DNA of 64,000 nt from PMG-095 sp049324695 (GTDB lineage Bacteria; Myxococcota_A; Polyangia; Polyangiales; Polyangiaceae), in contig JBMOMJ010000054.1 of assembly GCA_049324695.1 (NCBI GenBank), positions 186,001 through 250,000 of the forward strand, in the 5' to 3' direction. Of this stretch, positions 20,150-28,111 are shown piece by piece (positions within the stretch are counted from its first letter, which is position 1; the number at the start of each line of letters is the position of its first letter). Position numbers and translations under genes: made by a program. The notes beneath the pieces were generated by a model. The model did no database searches and had not been told where the DNA came from. It worked only from the letters and a program-made list of their open reading frames with translations.

Positions 20150-21571
20150 TCAGCGACGGCCACCACCACCGAAGCTTGGACGCGAACCGCCGCCACCGCC
20201 AAAGCTCGGGCGTGAACCGCCAAAGCTCGGCCCCCCACCACCAAAACTCGGACGCGAGCCACCGCCGCCACCAAAGCTCGGGCGTGAACCGCCAAAGCTT
20301 GGTCGCGAACCTTCGAAGCTGCGCGACCCACCCCAACTCGGACGCGACCCGCTGAAGCTCGGGCGCGAACCCTCGTAGCTGCGCGACCCACCAAAGCTCG
20401 GACGCGACCCGCCGTCATATGAGCGCGCAGGCGCGCGGCGGCCCCAGCTTTCGGTGCTCGGGCGCGACCCAGGGTCCGAACGGAAGCGCTCGGCGCGGAA
20501 GCGTTCAGGCGACGGAGTCGAGCGGAAGCGTTCGCCGCCCTCGGAGCGCCGGAAGTCCGGACGCGCGCGGTCGACACGCGAGGGATCCGAGAAGTGCTCG
20601 GCACGCCCGCGCGGCACTGCCCCCGCCATCTGCGAGGAAGCGCGAACCCGCGTTGGAGCGACACCATTCGCCGGCACGCGCGCCGCCGCAAGCGATGGGC
20701 TTGCGGTGTACAACGACGAGCGCCCCGTCACGGCGCGCGGCTGAGCCGCAGTGTAGACGCGCGTCTGGCTGCCAAGCCGATCGACCAGCGCGCGATCACG
20801 CACGACGTAGTAGTTCACGGAGTGGTGGAACAAGTACGAGCTGGGGCAGTAGACCCAAGGCCGATAGCCGCCGTACCAGTAGGAAACCGCGTAGCCGTTG
20901 AACCACAAATAGCTCGGCCCGAGCGGCGCCCAGCCAACGTAGGCGTACGAGCCGACTGGCACGCGCCAGCTCACCCAGGCGGGTGCGTAGCGATAACCGG
21001 GGATCCACGCCCAACCGGTTCCCCCAATCCACACCCAACGGCCGTAGTGGAACACAACGCGACCGAACGAGAAGTCGCTAACCCAAATCCAATTGCTGCC
21101 TTCGTCGAGCGCCCAATGACCCGAGCTCACATAGGGATAGAAGCCGGTGCCGACCACCGACGAGCTTGGTACCCATACAGTGCCGTACGTCGGGTGTTGC
21201 AACCACGTGCCATACGGATCGAGCTGACTGCGAAACTCGGAGAGTGCACGGGGATTCGTCTCTTCCGGATCGGGCGCTGATTGCGTCGTGCTCGAAGCTT
21301 GCGCGCTCGAGCCGCGATCCAAGAGCGGGGACGGTGCGAGCGAAGGCAACTCACGCCCGTCTCCCGGCGCCGGCTTGCTCTCGGCTGGCGGCGGCGTGGC
21401 TGGTGCACCCGCTGTCGACGCAGCAGAAGGAGTTTGAGGATCGAACCATCCGCTGTCTGCCGCAGGAGTCTCCGCGGCGCGCGCGATTTGCGCCGGAACC
21501 CCCGTGAACACCACAGCCAGCAGGAGGAAGTGCCGAACGAACGCACGCGCAGTCGACATCGGAGCAATCAT
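20150..21571 (-). CDS. DUF6600-like secreted protein with Gly/Ser/Arg repeat tail
   Basis: About 473 residues, starting at ATG 21571 (another ATG follows at 21559). A signal peptide (FLLLAVVFTGVPAQIARAAE) is followed by a Pro/Ala/Ser linker. The conserved Trp/Tyr/Gly-rich block (about 115-235: YGTWLQHPTYGTVWVPSS, WVWIGGTGWAWIPGYRYAPA, YVGWAPLGP) is the pattern of DUF6600/YXWGXW-type exported proteins. The C-terminal 110 residues are SRPSFGG and SRSYEGS repeats, intrinsically disordered and strongly basic. Function is unknown; the aromatic-Gly block suggests an envelope or matrix role. Confidence 0.8.
   Translation of the reverse strand: MIAPMSTARAFVRHFLLLAVVFTGVPAQIARAAETPAADSGWFDPQTPSAASTAGAPATPPPAESKPAPGDGRELPSLAPSPLLDRGSSAQASSTTQSAPDPEETNPRALSEFRSQLDPYGTWLQHPTYGTVWVPSSSVVGTGFYPYVSSGHWALDEGSNWIWVSDFSFGRVVFHYGRWVWIGGTGWAWIPGYRYAPAWVSWRVPVGSYAYVGWAPLGPSYLWFNGYAVSYWYGGYRPWVYCPSSYLFHHSVNYYVVRDRALVDRLGSQTRVYTAAQPRAVTGRSSLYTASPSLAAARVPANGVAPTRVRASSQMAGAVPRGRAEHFSDPSRVDRARPDFRRSEGGERFRSTPSPERFRAERFRSDPGSRPSTESWGRRAPARSYDGGSRPSFGGSRSYEGSRPSFSGSRPSWGGSRSFEGSRPSFGGSRPSFGGGGGSRPSFGGGGPSFGGSRPSFGGGGGSRPSFGGGGRR
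20157..20420 (-). repeat. Degenerate tandem repeats encoding SRPSFGG units
   Basis: The 3' end of the DUF6600-like gene is built from recurring units containing aagctcgg and cgcgaaccgcc (on the + strand), of unequal lengths. They encode SRPSFGG/GGG modules. Such tracts are prone to slippage and copy-number change between strains. Confidence 0.7.
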
Positions 21572-21745
21572 GGGCCTTACCTCGCTCGAGAGCAAACGGT
21601 ATGCCGGTTAGACGCATGAACCCGCGGGGAGCTTCACGCCGGCAGCAGAGCGCGCGTCATTGGTTCGAGAAAAAGTCAGATGCTTCGTGCGGCGGGAATA
21701 GACAACACCGCGCACCGAGCGGACGAATGGTACGCTGCGGCCAGA

Positions 21746-22936
21746 ATGTTGAACTTTTTCGAGGCGCGACAACGGATCCTGGCAGCTGCTCGTCCGCTCG
21801 CCCGCGAATCCATCGAGCTTTATCGGGCGCATGGGCGGGTCCTGGCGGAGGACCTGGTAGCGCATGAAGCGTTGCCGCCCTTCGATTATTCCGCGATGGA
21901 CGGTTATGCGGCCCGCGCTGACGATGTGAACGAACGGTCACGCGAGGGGCTTCCGGTAGTTGGCGAGTGTCGCGCGGGAGATACGCAGCAAGAGCTCGCG
22001 GCCGGCACCGCCCTGCGCATCTTTACGGGCGCTCCGCTGCCGCGTGGTGCCGACTGCGTGGTCATCCAGGAGAACAGCGAGCGACGAGGAAGCCAGGTTT
22101 ACTTCAACCAGAGCGCCCGCAGGTACGACAACGTGCGTCGTGCGGGAGACGACATCGCCCGAGGCGCGCTGGCGCTCGGCAGAGGGACACGCCTCGGGCC
22201 GTTTCAACTCGGCCTAGCAGCGGCGCTCGATCGTGCGAGCGTTGTGGTTTCACGGCGACCCCGCGTGAAGTTGGTGGCAACCGGCAGCGAATTGAGACCG
22301 CCCGGGAGCACGCCCGTCGCCGGAACTATTCCGGAATCGAACGGAGTTGCACTAGCGGCACTGGCCACATTGGCCGGAGCAGAAGTCAGCATGGAAGCAG
22401 CCCTGGCAGACGATCTGCCAACGACTACCGCAAGCTTCGCGCGCAACTTCGGTAGCTGCGACGTACTCATCACCATCGGCGGCGTGAGCGTCGGCGATCA
22501 CGACTTGGTTCGGCCTGCGTTGGAAGCCGCAGGCGCCTCCCTGAACTTTTGGAAAGTAGCGATCAAGCCAGGCAAGCCGCTCACCTTCGGTTCTGCCGGC
22601 GACACCCTAATCTTGGGATTACCCGGCAACCCCGTCTCCGCGCAAATTACGTTCGCGTTATTCGGCGTTCCCCTGTTGCGCTCCCTGCAGGGTGACAAGA
22701 ATCCATTACCGCCATTCACGCGCGTTCGCCTCGCAGCCCCCTTCTCCCAAAAACCAGGACGCCTCGGTTTGTACCGCGCGCACCTCGACGGACAACGGGC
22801 GTTCATCGCCGAAAATCAAGCCTCCGGCTCCACACTCTCGTTGGCTCACGCCGACGCCCTGGTGTGTGTCCCCGCCGACGTCAGCGAGTGCGCCGCCGAC
22901 AGCGAACTCGACGCAATTCGCCTCCAGGATCTCTAG
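21746..22936 (+). CDS. moeA: Molybdopterin molybdotransferase MoeA
   Basis: A 396-residue enzyme inserting molybdate into adenylylated molybdopterin. ATG at 21746 (MLNFFEARQRIL) matches the family N-terminus; the open frame before it is not conserved. Diagnostic motifs appear in order: PPFDYSAMDGYA, TGAPLPRGADCVVIQEN, ATGSEL, the MoCF_BD signature GGVSVGDHDLVRP, KPGKPLTFG and LGLPGNPVSA. Length is normal. It is followed 158 bp later by mobA on the same strand, so the two probably form a cofactor operon. Confidence 0.97.
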   Translation: MLNFFEARQRILAAARPLARESIELYRAHGRVLAEDLVAHEALPPFDYSAMDGYAARADDVNERSREGLPVVGECRAGDTQQELAAGTALRIFTGAPLPRGADCVVIQENSERRGSQVYFNQSARRYDNVRRAGDDIARGALALGRGTRLGPFQLGLAAALDRASVVVSRRPRVKLVATGSELRPPGSTPVAGTIPESNGVALAALATLAGAEVSMEAALADDLPTTTASFARNFGSCDVLITIGGVSVGDHDLVRPALEAAGASLNFWKVAIKPGKPLTFGSAGDTLILGLPGNPVSAQITFALFGVPLLRSLQGDKNPLPPFTRVRLAAPFSQKPGRLGLYRAHLDGQRAFIAENQASGSTLSLAHADALVCVPADVSECAADSELDAIRLQDL

Positions 22937-23094
22937 TTTGTGGGGGGGCACGCGCCGCCCCCCACGCGGGTACTTCTGCACCAGTTCGTTTTCCGCTCTT
23001 GTGCGGGCGGCACGCGCCGCCCCCCTCTTCCGAAGTGAATTCGGAAGAGACTCCCCCCACGCGGGTACTCTGCGATGACAAAGCACCTGAAGCC
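22937..23094. repeat. moeA-mobA spacer with composite direct repeats and hairpins
   Basis: Two 17-bp perfect direct repeats lie here: ggcacgcgccgcccccc at 22947-22963 and 23009-23025, and ccccccacgcgggtact at 22958-22974 and 23053-23069. A G-run/C-run stem (22941-22964, GTGGGGGG against CCCCCCAC) and a perfect 10-bp hairpin ctcttccgaa/ttcggaagag (23025-23049) also occur. A dispersed extragenic repeat is likelier than a promoter. Confidence 0.55.
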
Positions 23095-23700
23095 ATGAGC
23101 CTGCGCGTCGGCATCTTCGTAGGCGGACGCGGCGCCCGCATGGGCGGCGCCGCCAAAGGCTTGCTCGAACTCCCGAGCGGCGAGCGCCTGCTCGATCGCC
23201 TCGTCGCCGAAACACGCGCCGCGCTACCCGACGCGAACATCGTGCTCGTCGGTGCCGCCGACGCGTACAGCAACGCGCGCCTGCCTGCGCTCGCGGATCA
23301 ACCCGCTGGCATCGGTCCACTCGGTGGCCTCGCCGCGCTCCTCGCCGACGCCAACAACGCCGCCGACGCCCACAAAGCTGGCGACGCCGCAGCCATCGCA
23401 CTCGCCTGCGACCTCCCCTACGTGAGCCGCGCACTCATCACTCGCCTCGCCCACGAAACTCCGCACGCCCTTGCTCTCGCGCCACGTCGCGGCAACGTTT
23501 GGGAACCGCTGTGCGCGCGCTACGCCGTCGCTGCGCTGCCTCACGTGCAAGCTGCGATTCAAGCCAACCAGCGTTCACTCCAACGCCTCTTCGAACGCCT
23601 CGCAAGCGACGCACACGAACTTCCGATCAACGAAACGGAAGCGCGCGAACTCTTCGATTGGGACACACCCGAAGACATGCGCGCGCCGCGCGACATCTGA
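23095..23700 (+). CDS. mobA: Molybdenum cofactor guanylyltransferase MobA
   Basis: A 201-residue nucleotidyltransferase attaching GMP to Mo-molybdopterin. ATG at 23095 starts MSLRVGIFVGGRGARMGGAA, the GTP-binding loop (GGRGARMGG, family form GGxSxRMG), followed by KGLLELPSGERLLDRL. ALACDLPYVSRALITRL carries the metal-binding Asp, and WEPLCARYAVAALPHV matches the family's PLxaxY segment. It follows moeA. Its presence predicts a bis-MGD-type enzyme, such as nitrate reductase or formate dehydrogenase, somewhere in the genome. Confidence 0.92.
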   Translation: MSLRVGIFVGGRGARMGGAAKGLLELPSGERLLDRLVAETRAALPDANIVLVGAADAYSNARLPALADQPAGIGPLGGLAALLADANNAADAHKAGDAAAIALACDLPYVSRALITRLAHETPHALALAPRRGNVWEPLCARYAVAALPHVQAAIQANQRSLQRLFERLASDAHELPINETEARELFDWDTPEDMRAPRDI

Positions 23701-24061
23701 CAGCCGTCCACATACGATGCGCGCCGTGCGCGGCACCGGACCCGCTCAGCACGCGCCGCGCAAGCCCTGCTCCGCGCACCGAATTCAGTCGCGCCCTTTT
23801 CGACGCATGCGCCAAATCCCGACGCTCGCCGCCCGATTTGTTGGGCGCCAGCGACGAAAAGAGCGCGACTTTCCTGCAGCGGTAGACGTTGGCTCAACAT
23901 CGTCGCGCGCCGCGCGGGTCTGGGACCGCGCACGGCGCCCGTTGTTTGTTCACGGCCAAGCCGGCGTCGGGCCGCCCCCAACAGATTTATAGCAACCGCG
24001 CCGGCGATCGTGCCGACCAGCAGCAATCAACGCTTCCGATCCACGCGGTGGCGTGCGAGCC
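23701..24061. other. Noncoding stretch upstream of the Rpn-like gene
   Basis: 361 bp without a believable gene. It contains a two-step hairpin at 23907-23938 (gcgccg-cgcgg against ccgcg-ca-cggcgc). The final ~60 bp, from tagcaac near 24001, resembles the leader of the paralogous nuclease at 54501, so this part belongs to the nuclease unit. Confidence 0.4.
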
Positions 24062-25078
24062 ATGGCCGAGCACGATAACTTCTTCAAGTGGGCAATGCGG
24101 CTACCCGAGCATGCGGCGGGAGAGTTCCTAGCAATTCTCCCGTCTGAGCTCCTCGAAGCCTTGGACCTGAGCTCGCTCACGCTACTGCAAAGCGATATTG
24201 TGAGCCAGCAACTGAACGAGCGCTTCAGCGACGCTCTCTTCCGGGCAAACTTTCGCGGAACGGCCGGGTATCTGTGGTTGCTGCTCGAGCACCAGAGCGA
24301 GTCGGACCGCTTCATGGTTCTGCGTGTATTAGAATACTTGGTCAGGTCTTGGATCGAGCTGTTGCGGCGCGAGCCGGCGCGCAAGACTTTGCCACCCTTC
24401 GCGTGTGTGGTTGTGCACCATGGAGAGTCGGGCTGGCGGCACCCAACTCGCTTGCACGATCTGGTCGAGGGATTGTCGGAGTTGCCTGCGCTTCGGCGCT
24501 TCGTGCCAAACTTCGAGATCCTGGTAGACGATCTGGTGGAACAAACGGACGACGCTCTGAAAGCGCGCCCGCTCGGCACCCTACCGCGTGTCGCACTGTG
24601 GGTGCTACGCGATGCACGCACAATTCAACGATTTTTCGCTCACTTGAAAGCGTGGACCGACGATCTCGCCCGCCTAGCAGTAGAAGCGCCGGAGGACGCA
24701 GAGACCGTGATGCGCTACATAATCAAGACAGCTGGCGATGAATCGTTCGAACGGCTCCGAAGCGAACTTTCACGAGCCGCTCCCACGTTGGAGGCAACCT
24801 TGATCACATTTGAAGAACAAATTCTTCAGCGGGGGCGAGCCCAAGGCGTGGCTGAGGGCAGAGCCCAAGGCGTGGCTGAGGGCAAAGCCCAAGGAGTCGT
24901 CGCCGGGCGCGCCGAAGGCATGGCTCAGGCGTTGCTCGCGGTGTTGAGCGCGCGCGGGCTAACGGTGGGAGAGAGCGAGCGCGCTTTGATTTGCGCATGT
25001 GATGACATCGCGCAGCTCGAACGCTGGTTGCAGCGAGTAACGCGCGTGAGCTCGGTTGCTGAGCTGCTGGCGAGTTAG
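24062..25078 (+). CDS. Rpn/YhgA-like PD-(D/E)XK nuclease (transposase_31 family)
   Basis: A 338-residue member of the Rpn recombination-promoting nuclease family, formerly called putative transposase YhgA-like. ATG at 24062 starts MAEHDNFFKWAMRLPEHAAG; the family's LLLEHQSESDRFMVLRVLEYL segment (about 73-93) contains the catalytic EXQ motif of the nuclease fold. The C-terminal region (about 255-300) is a repeat of AQGVAEG-type octapeptides encoded by 24-bp tandem repeats, then a helical tail. Rpn proteins are metal-dependent DNA endonucleases; chromosomal roles in defence or recombination are debated. It splits the molybdenum-cofactor region and is paralogous to 53500-54501, with 50 of the first 60 residues identical. 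Confidence 0.85.
   Translation: MAEHDNFFKWAMRLPEHAAGEFLAILPSELLEALDLSSLTLLQSDIVSQQLNERFSDALFRANFRGTAGYLWLLLEHQSESDRFMVLRVLEYLVRSWIELLRREPARKTLPPFACVVVHHGESGWRHPTRLHDLVEGLSELPALRRFVPNFEILVDDLVEQTDDALKARPLGTLPRVALWVLRDARTIQRFFAHLKAWTDDLARLAVEAPEDAETVMRYIIKTAGDESFERLRSELSRAAPTLEATLITFEEQILQRGRAQGVAEGRAQGVAEGKAQGVVAGRAEGMAQALLAVLSARGLTVGESERALICACDDIAQLERWLQRVTRVSSVAELLAS
24837..24894 (+). repeat. 24-bp tandem repeat within the nuclease gene
   Basis: Two perfect 24-bp copies (24837-24860 and 24861-24884, starting gagcccaaggcgtgg) and a partial third. They encode AQGVAEGR-type octapeptides. In-frame expansion would change the linker length without destroying the gene. The paralogue at 53.7 kb has a different number of shorter units. 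Confidence 0.8.
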
Positions 25079-25079
25079 C

Positions 25080-25121
25080 GCTCTGTCCCAGAAGTGACGA
25101 TCGTTCCTTCTGGGACAGAGC
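25080..25121. terminator. Bidirectional terminator-type hairpin
   Basis: A perfect 15-bp stem, gctctgtcccagaag (25080-25094) against cttctgggacagagc (25107-25121), with a 12-nt loop. It lies exactly between the stop codons of convergent genes (nuclease stop ends at 25078, acetyltransferase stop starts at 25122), flanked by ttaaaatt on one side. Confidence 0.75.
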
Positions 25122-25598
25122 TTAAAATTCGATGCGGCAGATGCGCCAGTCGGGGAGGACTTTGGCGCCGAAGCGCTCATAGAAGGCGATGGCGTTTTCG
25201 TTCCAATCGAGCACGGACCATTCGAAGCGGCCGCAGGAGCGCGAGAGGGCGATGTCTCGCACGGCGCTGATGAGGGCTTTGCCGATGCCGAATTTGCGGA
25301 ACTGTTCGAGGACGAAGAGGTCTTCGAGATAGAGGCCAGGGCGAGTGAGGAAGGTGGAGTAGGTGGTGAAGTAGAGGGCGAAGCCGACGGGTTGTTGTTG
25401 CACTTCGGCGATGAGCGCTTCGGCAACGGGTTTGGGGCCGAAGAGGTGGTCGCGAAGTGCCTCGGCGCTGCCGGTCATGCGATGTTCGAGGTGTTCGAAA
25501 CGGGCGAGTTCGCGGATGAGTTCGAAGAGGGCGATCTCGTCACCAGCGCGGACGGGGCGAATCGAAAAGGATTGGGAATCGGCAGAGTCTGTGGGCAT
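25122..25598 (-). CDS. GNAT N-acetyltransferase, diamine-acetyltransferase-like
   Basis: About 158 residues, acetyl-CoA-dependent. ATG at 25598 follows the upstream TAA by one base; an upstream start at 25634 would overlap the fusion gene. The acetyl-CoA loop is QFRKFGIGKALI, and TTYSTFLTRPGLYLEDLFV is characteristic of the spermidine/diamine acetyltransferase (SSAT) branch. A C-terminal aromatic motif ENAIAFYERFGA follows the GNAT pattern. Substrate is inferred as a small amine but could differ. Its position suggests cotranscription with the MoaC-MoaE fusion. Confidence 0.85.
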   Translation of the reverse strand: MPTDSADSQSFSIRPVRAGDEIALFELIRELARFEHLEHRMTGSAEALRDHLFGPKPVAEALIAEVQQQPVGFALYFTTYSTFLTRPGLYLEDLFVLEQFRKFGIGKALISAVRDIALSRSCGRFEWSVLDWNENAIAFYERFGAKVLPDWRICRIEF

Positions 25599-25599
25599 T

Positions 25600-26970
25600 T
25601 TAACTGGCTTCGCTCGTTGCAGGGACGCGGGCATCTTCCCAGTTGACCCAGTAGGGGCCTTCGGCGGTGCGTTCGCGCTTCCAGATGGGGACGCGGGCTT
25701 TGACGCGGTCGATGAGGAGGCGCGCGGCGCGAAAGGCTTCGTCGCGGTGCGCGGCGCTGGCGGCGCATAGGACGGCGACGTCGCCGACGCGGAGTAAACC
25801 GGTGCGGTGTAGGGCGCAGAGTTTGACGCCCGGCATTTCGCGTTCGATCTCTTCGCCGATGCGCACGAGCTCTTTGAGGGCCATGCTGGCGTAAGCTTCG
25901 TATTCGAGTTCGCTCACGGAGTGGCCGGCGTTGTGATCGCGCACGACGCCAGAGAAGAGGACTGCGGCGCCCGCTTCGGGGCGCGCGACGGCGGCGAGAG
26001 CACGCTCGACGCTCAGCGGCGCGGCGCTGAGCGCAAAGCGCTCCGCGGAGTTGGCGGCCAGGTCGGCGTTGGCAGCGACAACGGCGTCGCGTCGGTAGTC
26101 GCTGCGACCGCCGCTCTTCTCGAGAAGGAAGGTGGGACCGATTTGCATGGCACGGTCGAAGGCCTTGAGCATGTCGTAAACGGTGAGGGCTGCGGCGGAA
26201 GCAGCGGCTAGAGCTTCCATTTCGACGCCGGTGCGATCGAAGGCCTCGACCGTGGCGCGGATCGAAACGCTGCGGACAGAGGGTTCGAGTGAGAGGGCGA
26301 CGTCGACGCGCGTGAGTGATAGCGGATGACACAGCGGGATTAGGTCCGAAGCGCGTTTGGCGCCTTGAATCCCGGCAATGCGCGCGGTGCCGAGCACGTC
26401 GCCTTTGGGCGCGTCGGCGCGTTCGAGGCGCGCGAAGGCCTCGGCGTTCATGGTCACTCGGCTCTGGGCAACGGCGCGGCGAGCGGTTGCTACTTTGTCG
26501 GACACCGAGACCATGCGTGCGGCGCCGCGCGCGTCGAGGTGCGGTGCTTCGGCGCTGACTCCGACGATTTCGGCGTACGCGACGGCGATGCGTTCGGCGC
26601 GAGCTTTGCTGGTGACCTTGAGCAACGCGTAGCGCTCGAGAGGCGTGAGTCCGCCCCACACGGAGGGGCTGAGCGGGCGGGTAGCGCCGAGCGCAGCGAG
26701 CAGCGCTTCGGGAGCGGCGTTGGCGGGCGGTTCTTGCAATGGCGCGATGGTTTCTGGCGTCGGCGTCGCGCGCGCCAAGATTTCGCGAGTGCTCGCCGTA
26801 TCGACTGCCGCGCGCGAACCGATTTCGGCAAGCTTGCGACGATCCGAGACGGCGAGGCTACGCCACGCGCCCAGGGATGGCTTGAGACCGCTGACGTCCG
26901 CCGCACGGCGCGCCGCGAGCGGCATGAGATCGAGATCGTCTCCAATTTCTTCGAACGCGAACACGAGCAT
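25600..26970 (-). CDS. Nitrate-reductase-associated-like domain fused to MoaC and MoaE
   Basis: A 456-residue three-part protein. Residues 1-130 (VFAFEEIGDDLDLMPLAARR, LKPSLGAWRSL, LTPLERYALLKV) look like the small nitrate-reductase-associated family (PF09655-type). Residues about 145-300 are MoaC, the cyclic pyranopterin monophosphate synthase: KGDVLGTARIAGIQGAKRA, SDLIPLCHPLSL, TVYDMLKAFDRAMQI. Residues about 310-456 are MoaE, the large subunit of molybdopterin synthase: AVLFSGVVRDHNAGHSV, LEYEAYASMALKEL, AAHRDEAFRAA and the catalytic-Lys segment VPIWKRE. MoaC and MoaE act on consecutive intermediates, so the fusion makes pathway sense. A separate MoaD, the sulfur carrier, is not seen in the window. 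Assignment of the first domain is the least certain part. Confidence 0.9.
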   Translation of the reverse strand: MLVFAFEEIGDDLDLMPLAARRAADVSGLKPSLGAWRSLAVSDRRKLAEIGSRAAVDTASTREILARATPTPETIAPLQEPPANAAPEALLAALGATRPLSPSVWGGLTPLERYALLKVTSKARAERIAVAYAEIVGVSAEAPHLDARGAARMVSVSDKVATARRAVAQSRVTMNAEAFARLERADAPKGDVLGTARIAGIQGAKRASDLIPLCHPLSLTRVDVALSLEPSVRSVSIRATVEAFDRTGVEMEALAAASAAALTVYDMLKAFDRAMQIGPTFLLEKSGGRSDYRRDAVVAANADLAANSAERFALSAAPLSVERALAAVARPEAGAAVLFSGVVRDHNAGHSVSELEYEAYASMALKELVRIGEEIEREMPGVKLCALHRTGLLRVGDVAVLCAASAAHRDEAFRAARLLIDRVKARVPIWKRERTAEGPYWVNWEDARVPATSEAS

Positions 26971-27016
26971 CGCGCGCCCAGGCTATCACCCGGCGCGCGG
27001 AGAGCGAGCCGCCAGC

Positions 27017-27814
27017 TCAGGGGGTGGGGCAGTTCATGCCAGTGACCACACCACCGATGCACAAACACACTGTGCTTCCCGCGCAGAAGCCGTCCGGCCC
27101 AGTGCAGGTAGCGCCGACCACCGCCGCCGAGCACGCGGTTGTTGCGCTGCCACCACCGGTCCCACCGCTGGCCGCGCCGCCGCTCGCCGTACCGCCGGTG
27201 CCAGGAGCACCAGCGTTCGACGCACCGCCCGCTCCGGCAGCTCCACCAGCGTCTTCGCCACCAGAACCGGCAACGGGAACTTCACCGCCGCTGCCGGCAT
27301 CATTTGCGCCGCCAACACCGGTCGCTCCGCCGTTGCTGATGGTGCCGCCCGCGCCGGTCGCGCCACCGCTGCTGGGAGTGAGACCGAAGCAGTTCCATGT
27401 GAGGGCACCGGTTTGTTGCGCGCCGCCACGACCCTGGTTGTTGCGACCACCGCCAGTGCCGGCTGCACCGCCCGTGCCGCTCGCGGCCTGACGCTCGCAC
27501 AAGCACAACACGCCCGACTCGGAGTTGCAGACGAGACCATCACGGTTGCAAGACGCTTTGTCGACAGGCGCAGCGATGCCAGCACACTGGTTGCCGCCAG
27601 CACCTGCCGCGTTGCGACCGCCCGTACCCGCAGCGCGGCCACCCGAGCCCATATTGCTGGAGCCGCCCGACATACCGGTAGCTCCACCTTTGGAGCCCGA
27701 TTTACCGGAAATGCCTACGTCCGTGCCGCCTTCGTCGCTGCTGCACGCCGGAACCAAGCCGAAGCTAGACAAAAATAGCCCAAGAAAGAGATGCCTCGAC
27801 TGGTCGCGCGTCAC
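27017..27814 (-). CDS. Gly-rich lipoprotein with Cys motifs
   Basis: A 265-residue lipoprotein. GTG at 27814 has AAGGAG 8 nt upstream. The signal FLGLFLSSFGLVPAC ends in a lipobox, cut before CSSDEGG. Most of the chain is Gly/Ala/Ser/Asn low-complexity tether. It is interrupted by small Cys-containing modules (ASCNRDGLVCNSESGVLCLC and a C-terminal ATCTGPDGFCAGSTVCLC), reminiscent of small disulfide knots found on myxobacterial surface proteins. Function is unknown. Confidence 0.78.
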   Translation of the reverse strand: MTRDQSRHLFLGLFLSSFGLVPACSSDEGGTDVGISGKSGSKGGATGMSGGSSNMGSGGRAAGTGGRNAAGAGGNQCAGIAAPVDKASCNRDGLVCNSESGVLCLCERQAASGTGGAAGTGGGRNNQGRGGAQQTGALTWNCFGLTPSSGGATGAGGTISNGGATGVGGANDAGSGGEVPVAGSGGEDAGGAAGAGGASNAGAPGTGGTASGGAASGGTGGGSATTACSAAVVGATCTGPDGFCAGSTVCLCIGGVVTGMNCPTP

Positions 27815-28111
27815 GTTGGGTGCTCCTTTTTCAGGATATACACTTCGAAGGCGGGTGAATAGTAGTCTCCCGAAGCGCTGCTCGCCAGTCAGCGCACGCT
27901 TCGCAATCGCTGGTTGTCATGTAGTGGGGAGTGCCTCGGGGCGCTGGACAACGGCGAAATCGGTTTTTCGGAAGCGCCACGACACGAGCGATGAGTGCAT
28001 TGCGCACGCGCACTGGAACATTCCAGCAGCGAACGGCACGCTCAATCACCAGGCGAATCCGCGCGCAACGAGCGCTCAATCGCCGAAGCGACTGCGCGCG
28101 CGACGAGGCGC
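27815..28111. other. 297-bp spacer between moaA and the Gly-rich lipoprotein
   Basis: No ORF with protein-like composition was seen on either strand. The lipoprotein's ribosome-binding site lies at its left end (near 27822-27827). It also has to hold the end of the moaA transcript; no strong terminator hairpin was recognised. Confidence 0.4.

Noticed and set aside
22864..23094. Extension of MobA into the end of moeA
   Set aside because: The extra 77 codons cross the repeat-rich spacer; family N-terminus begins at 23095.
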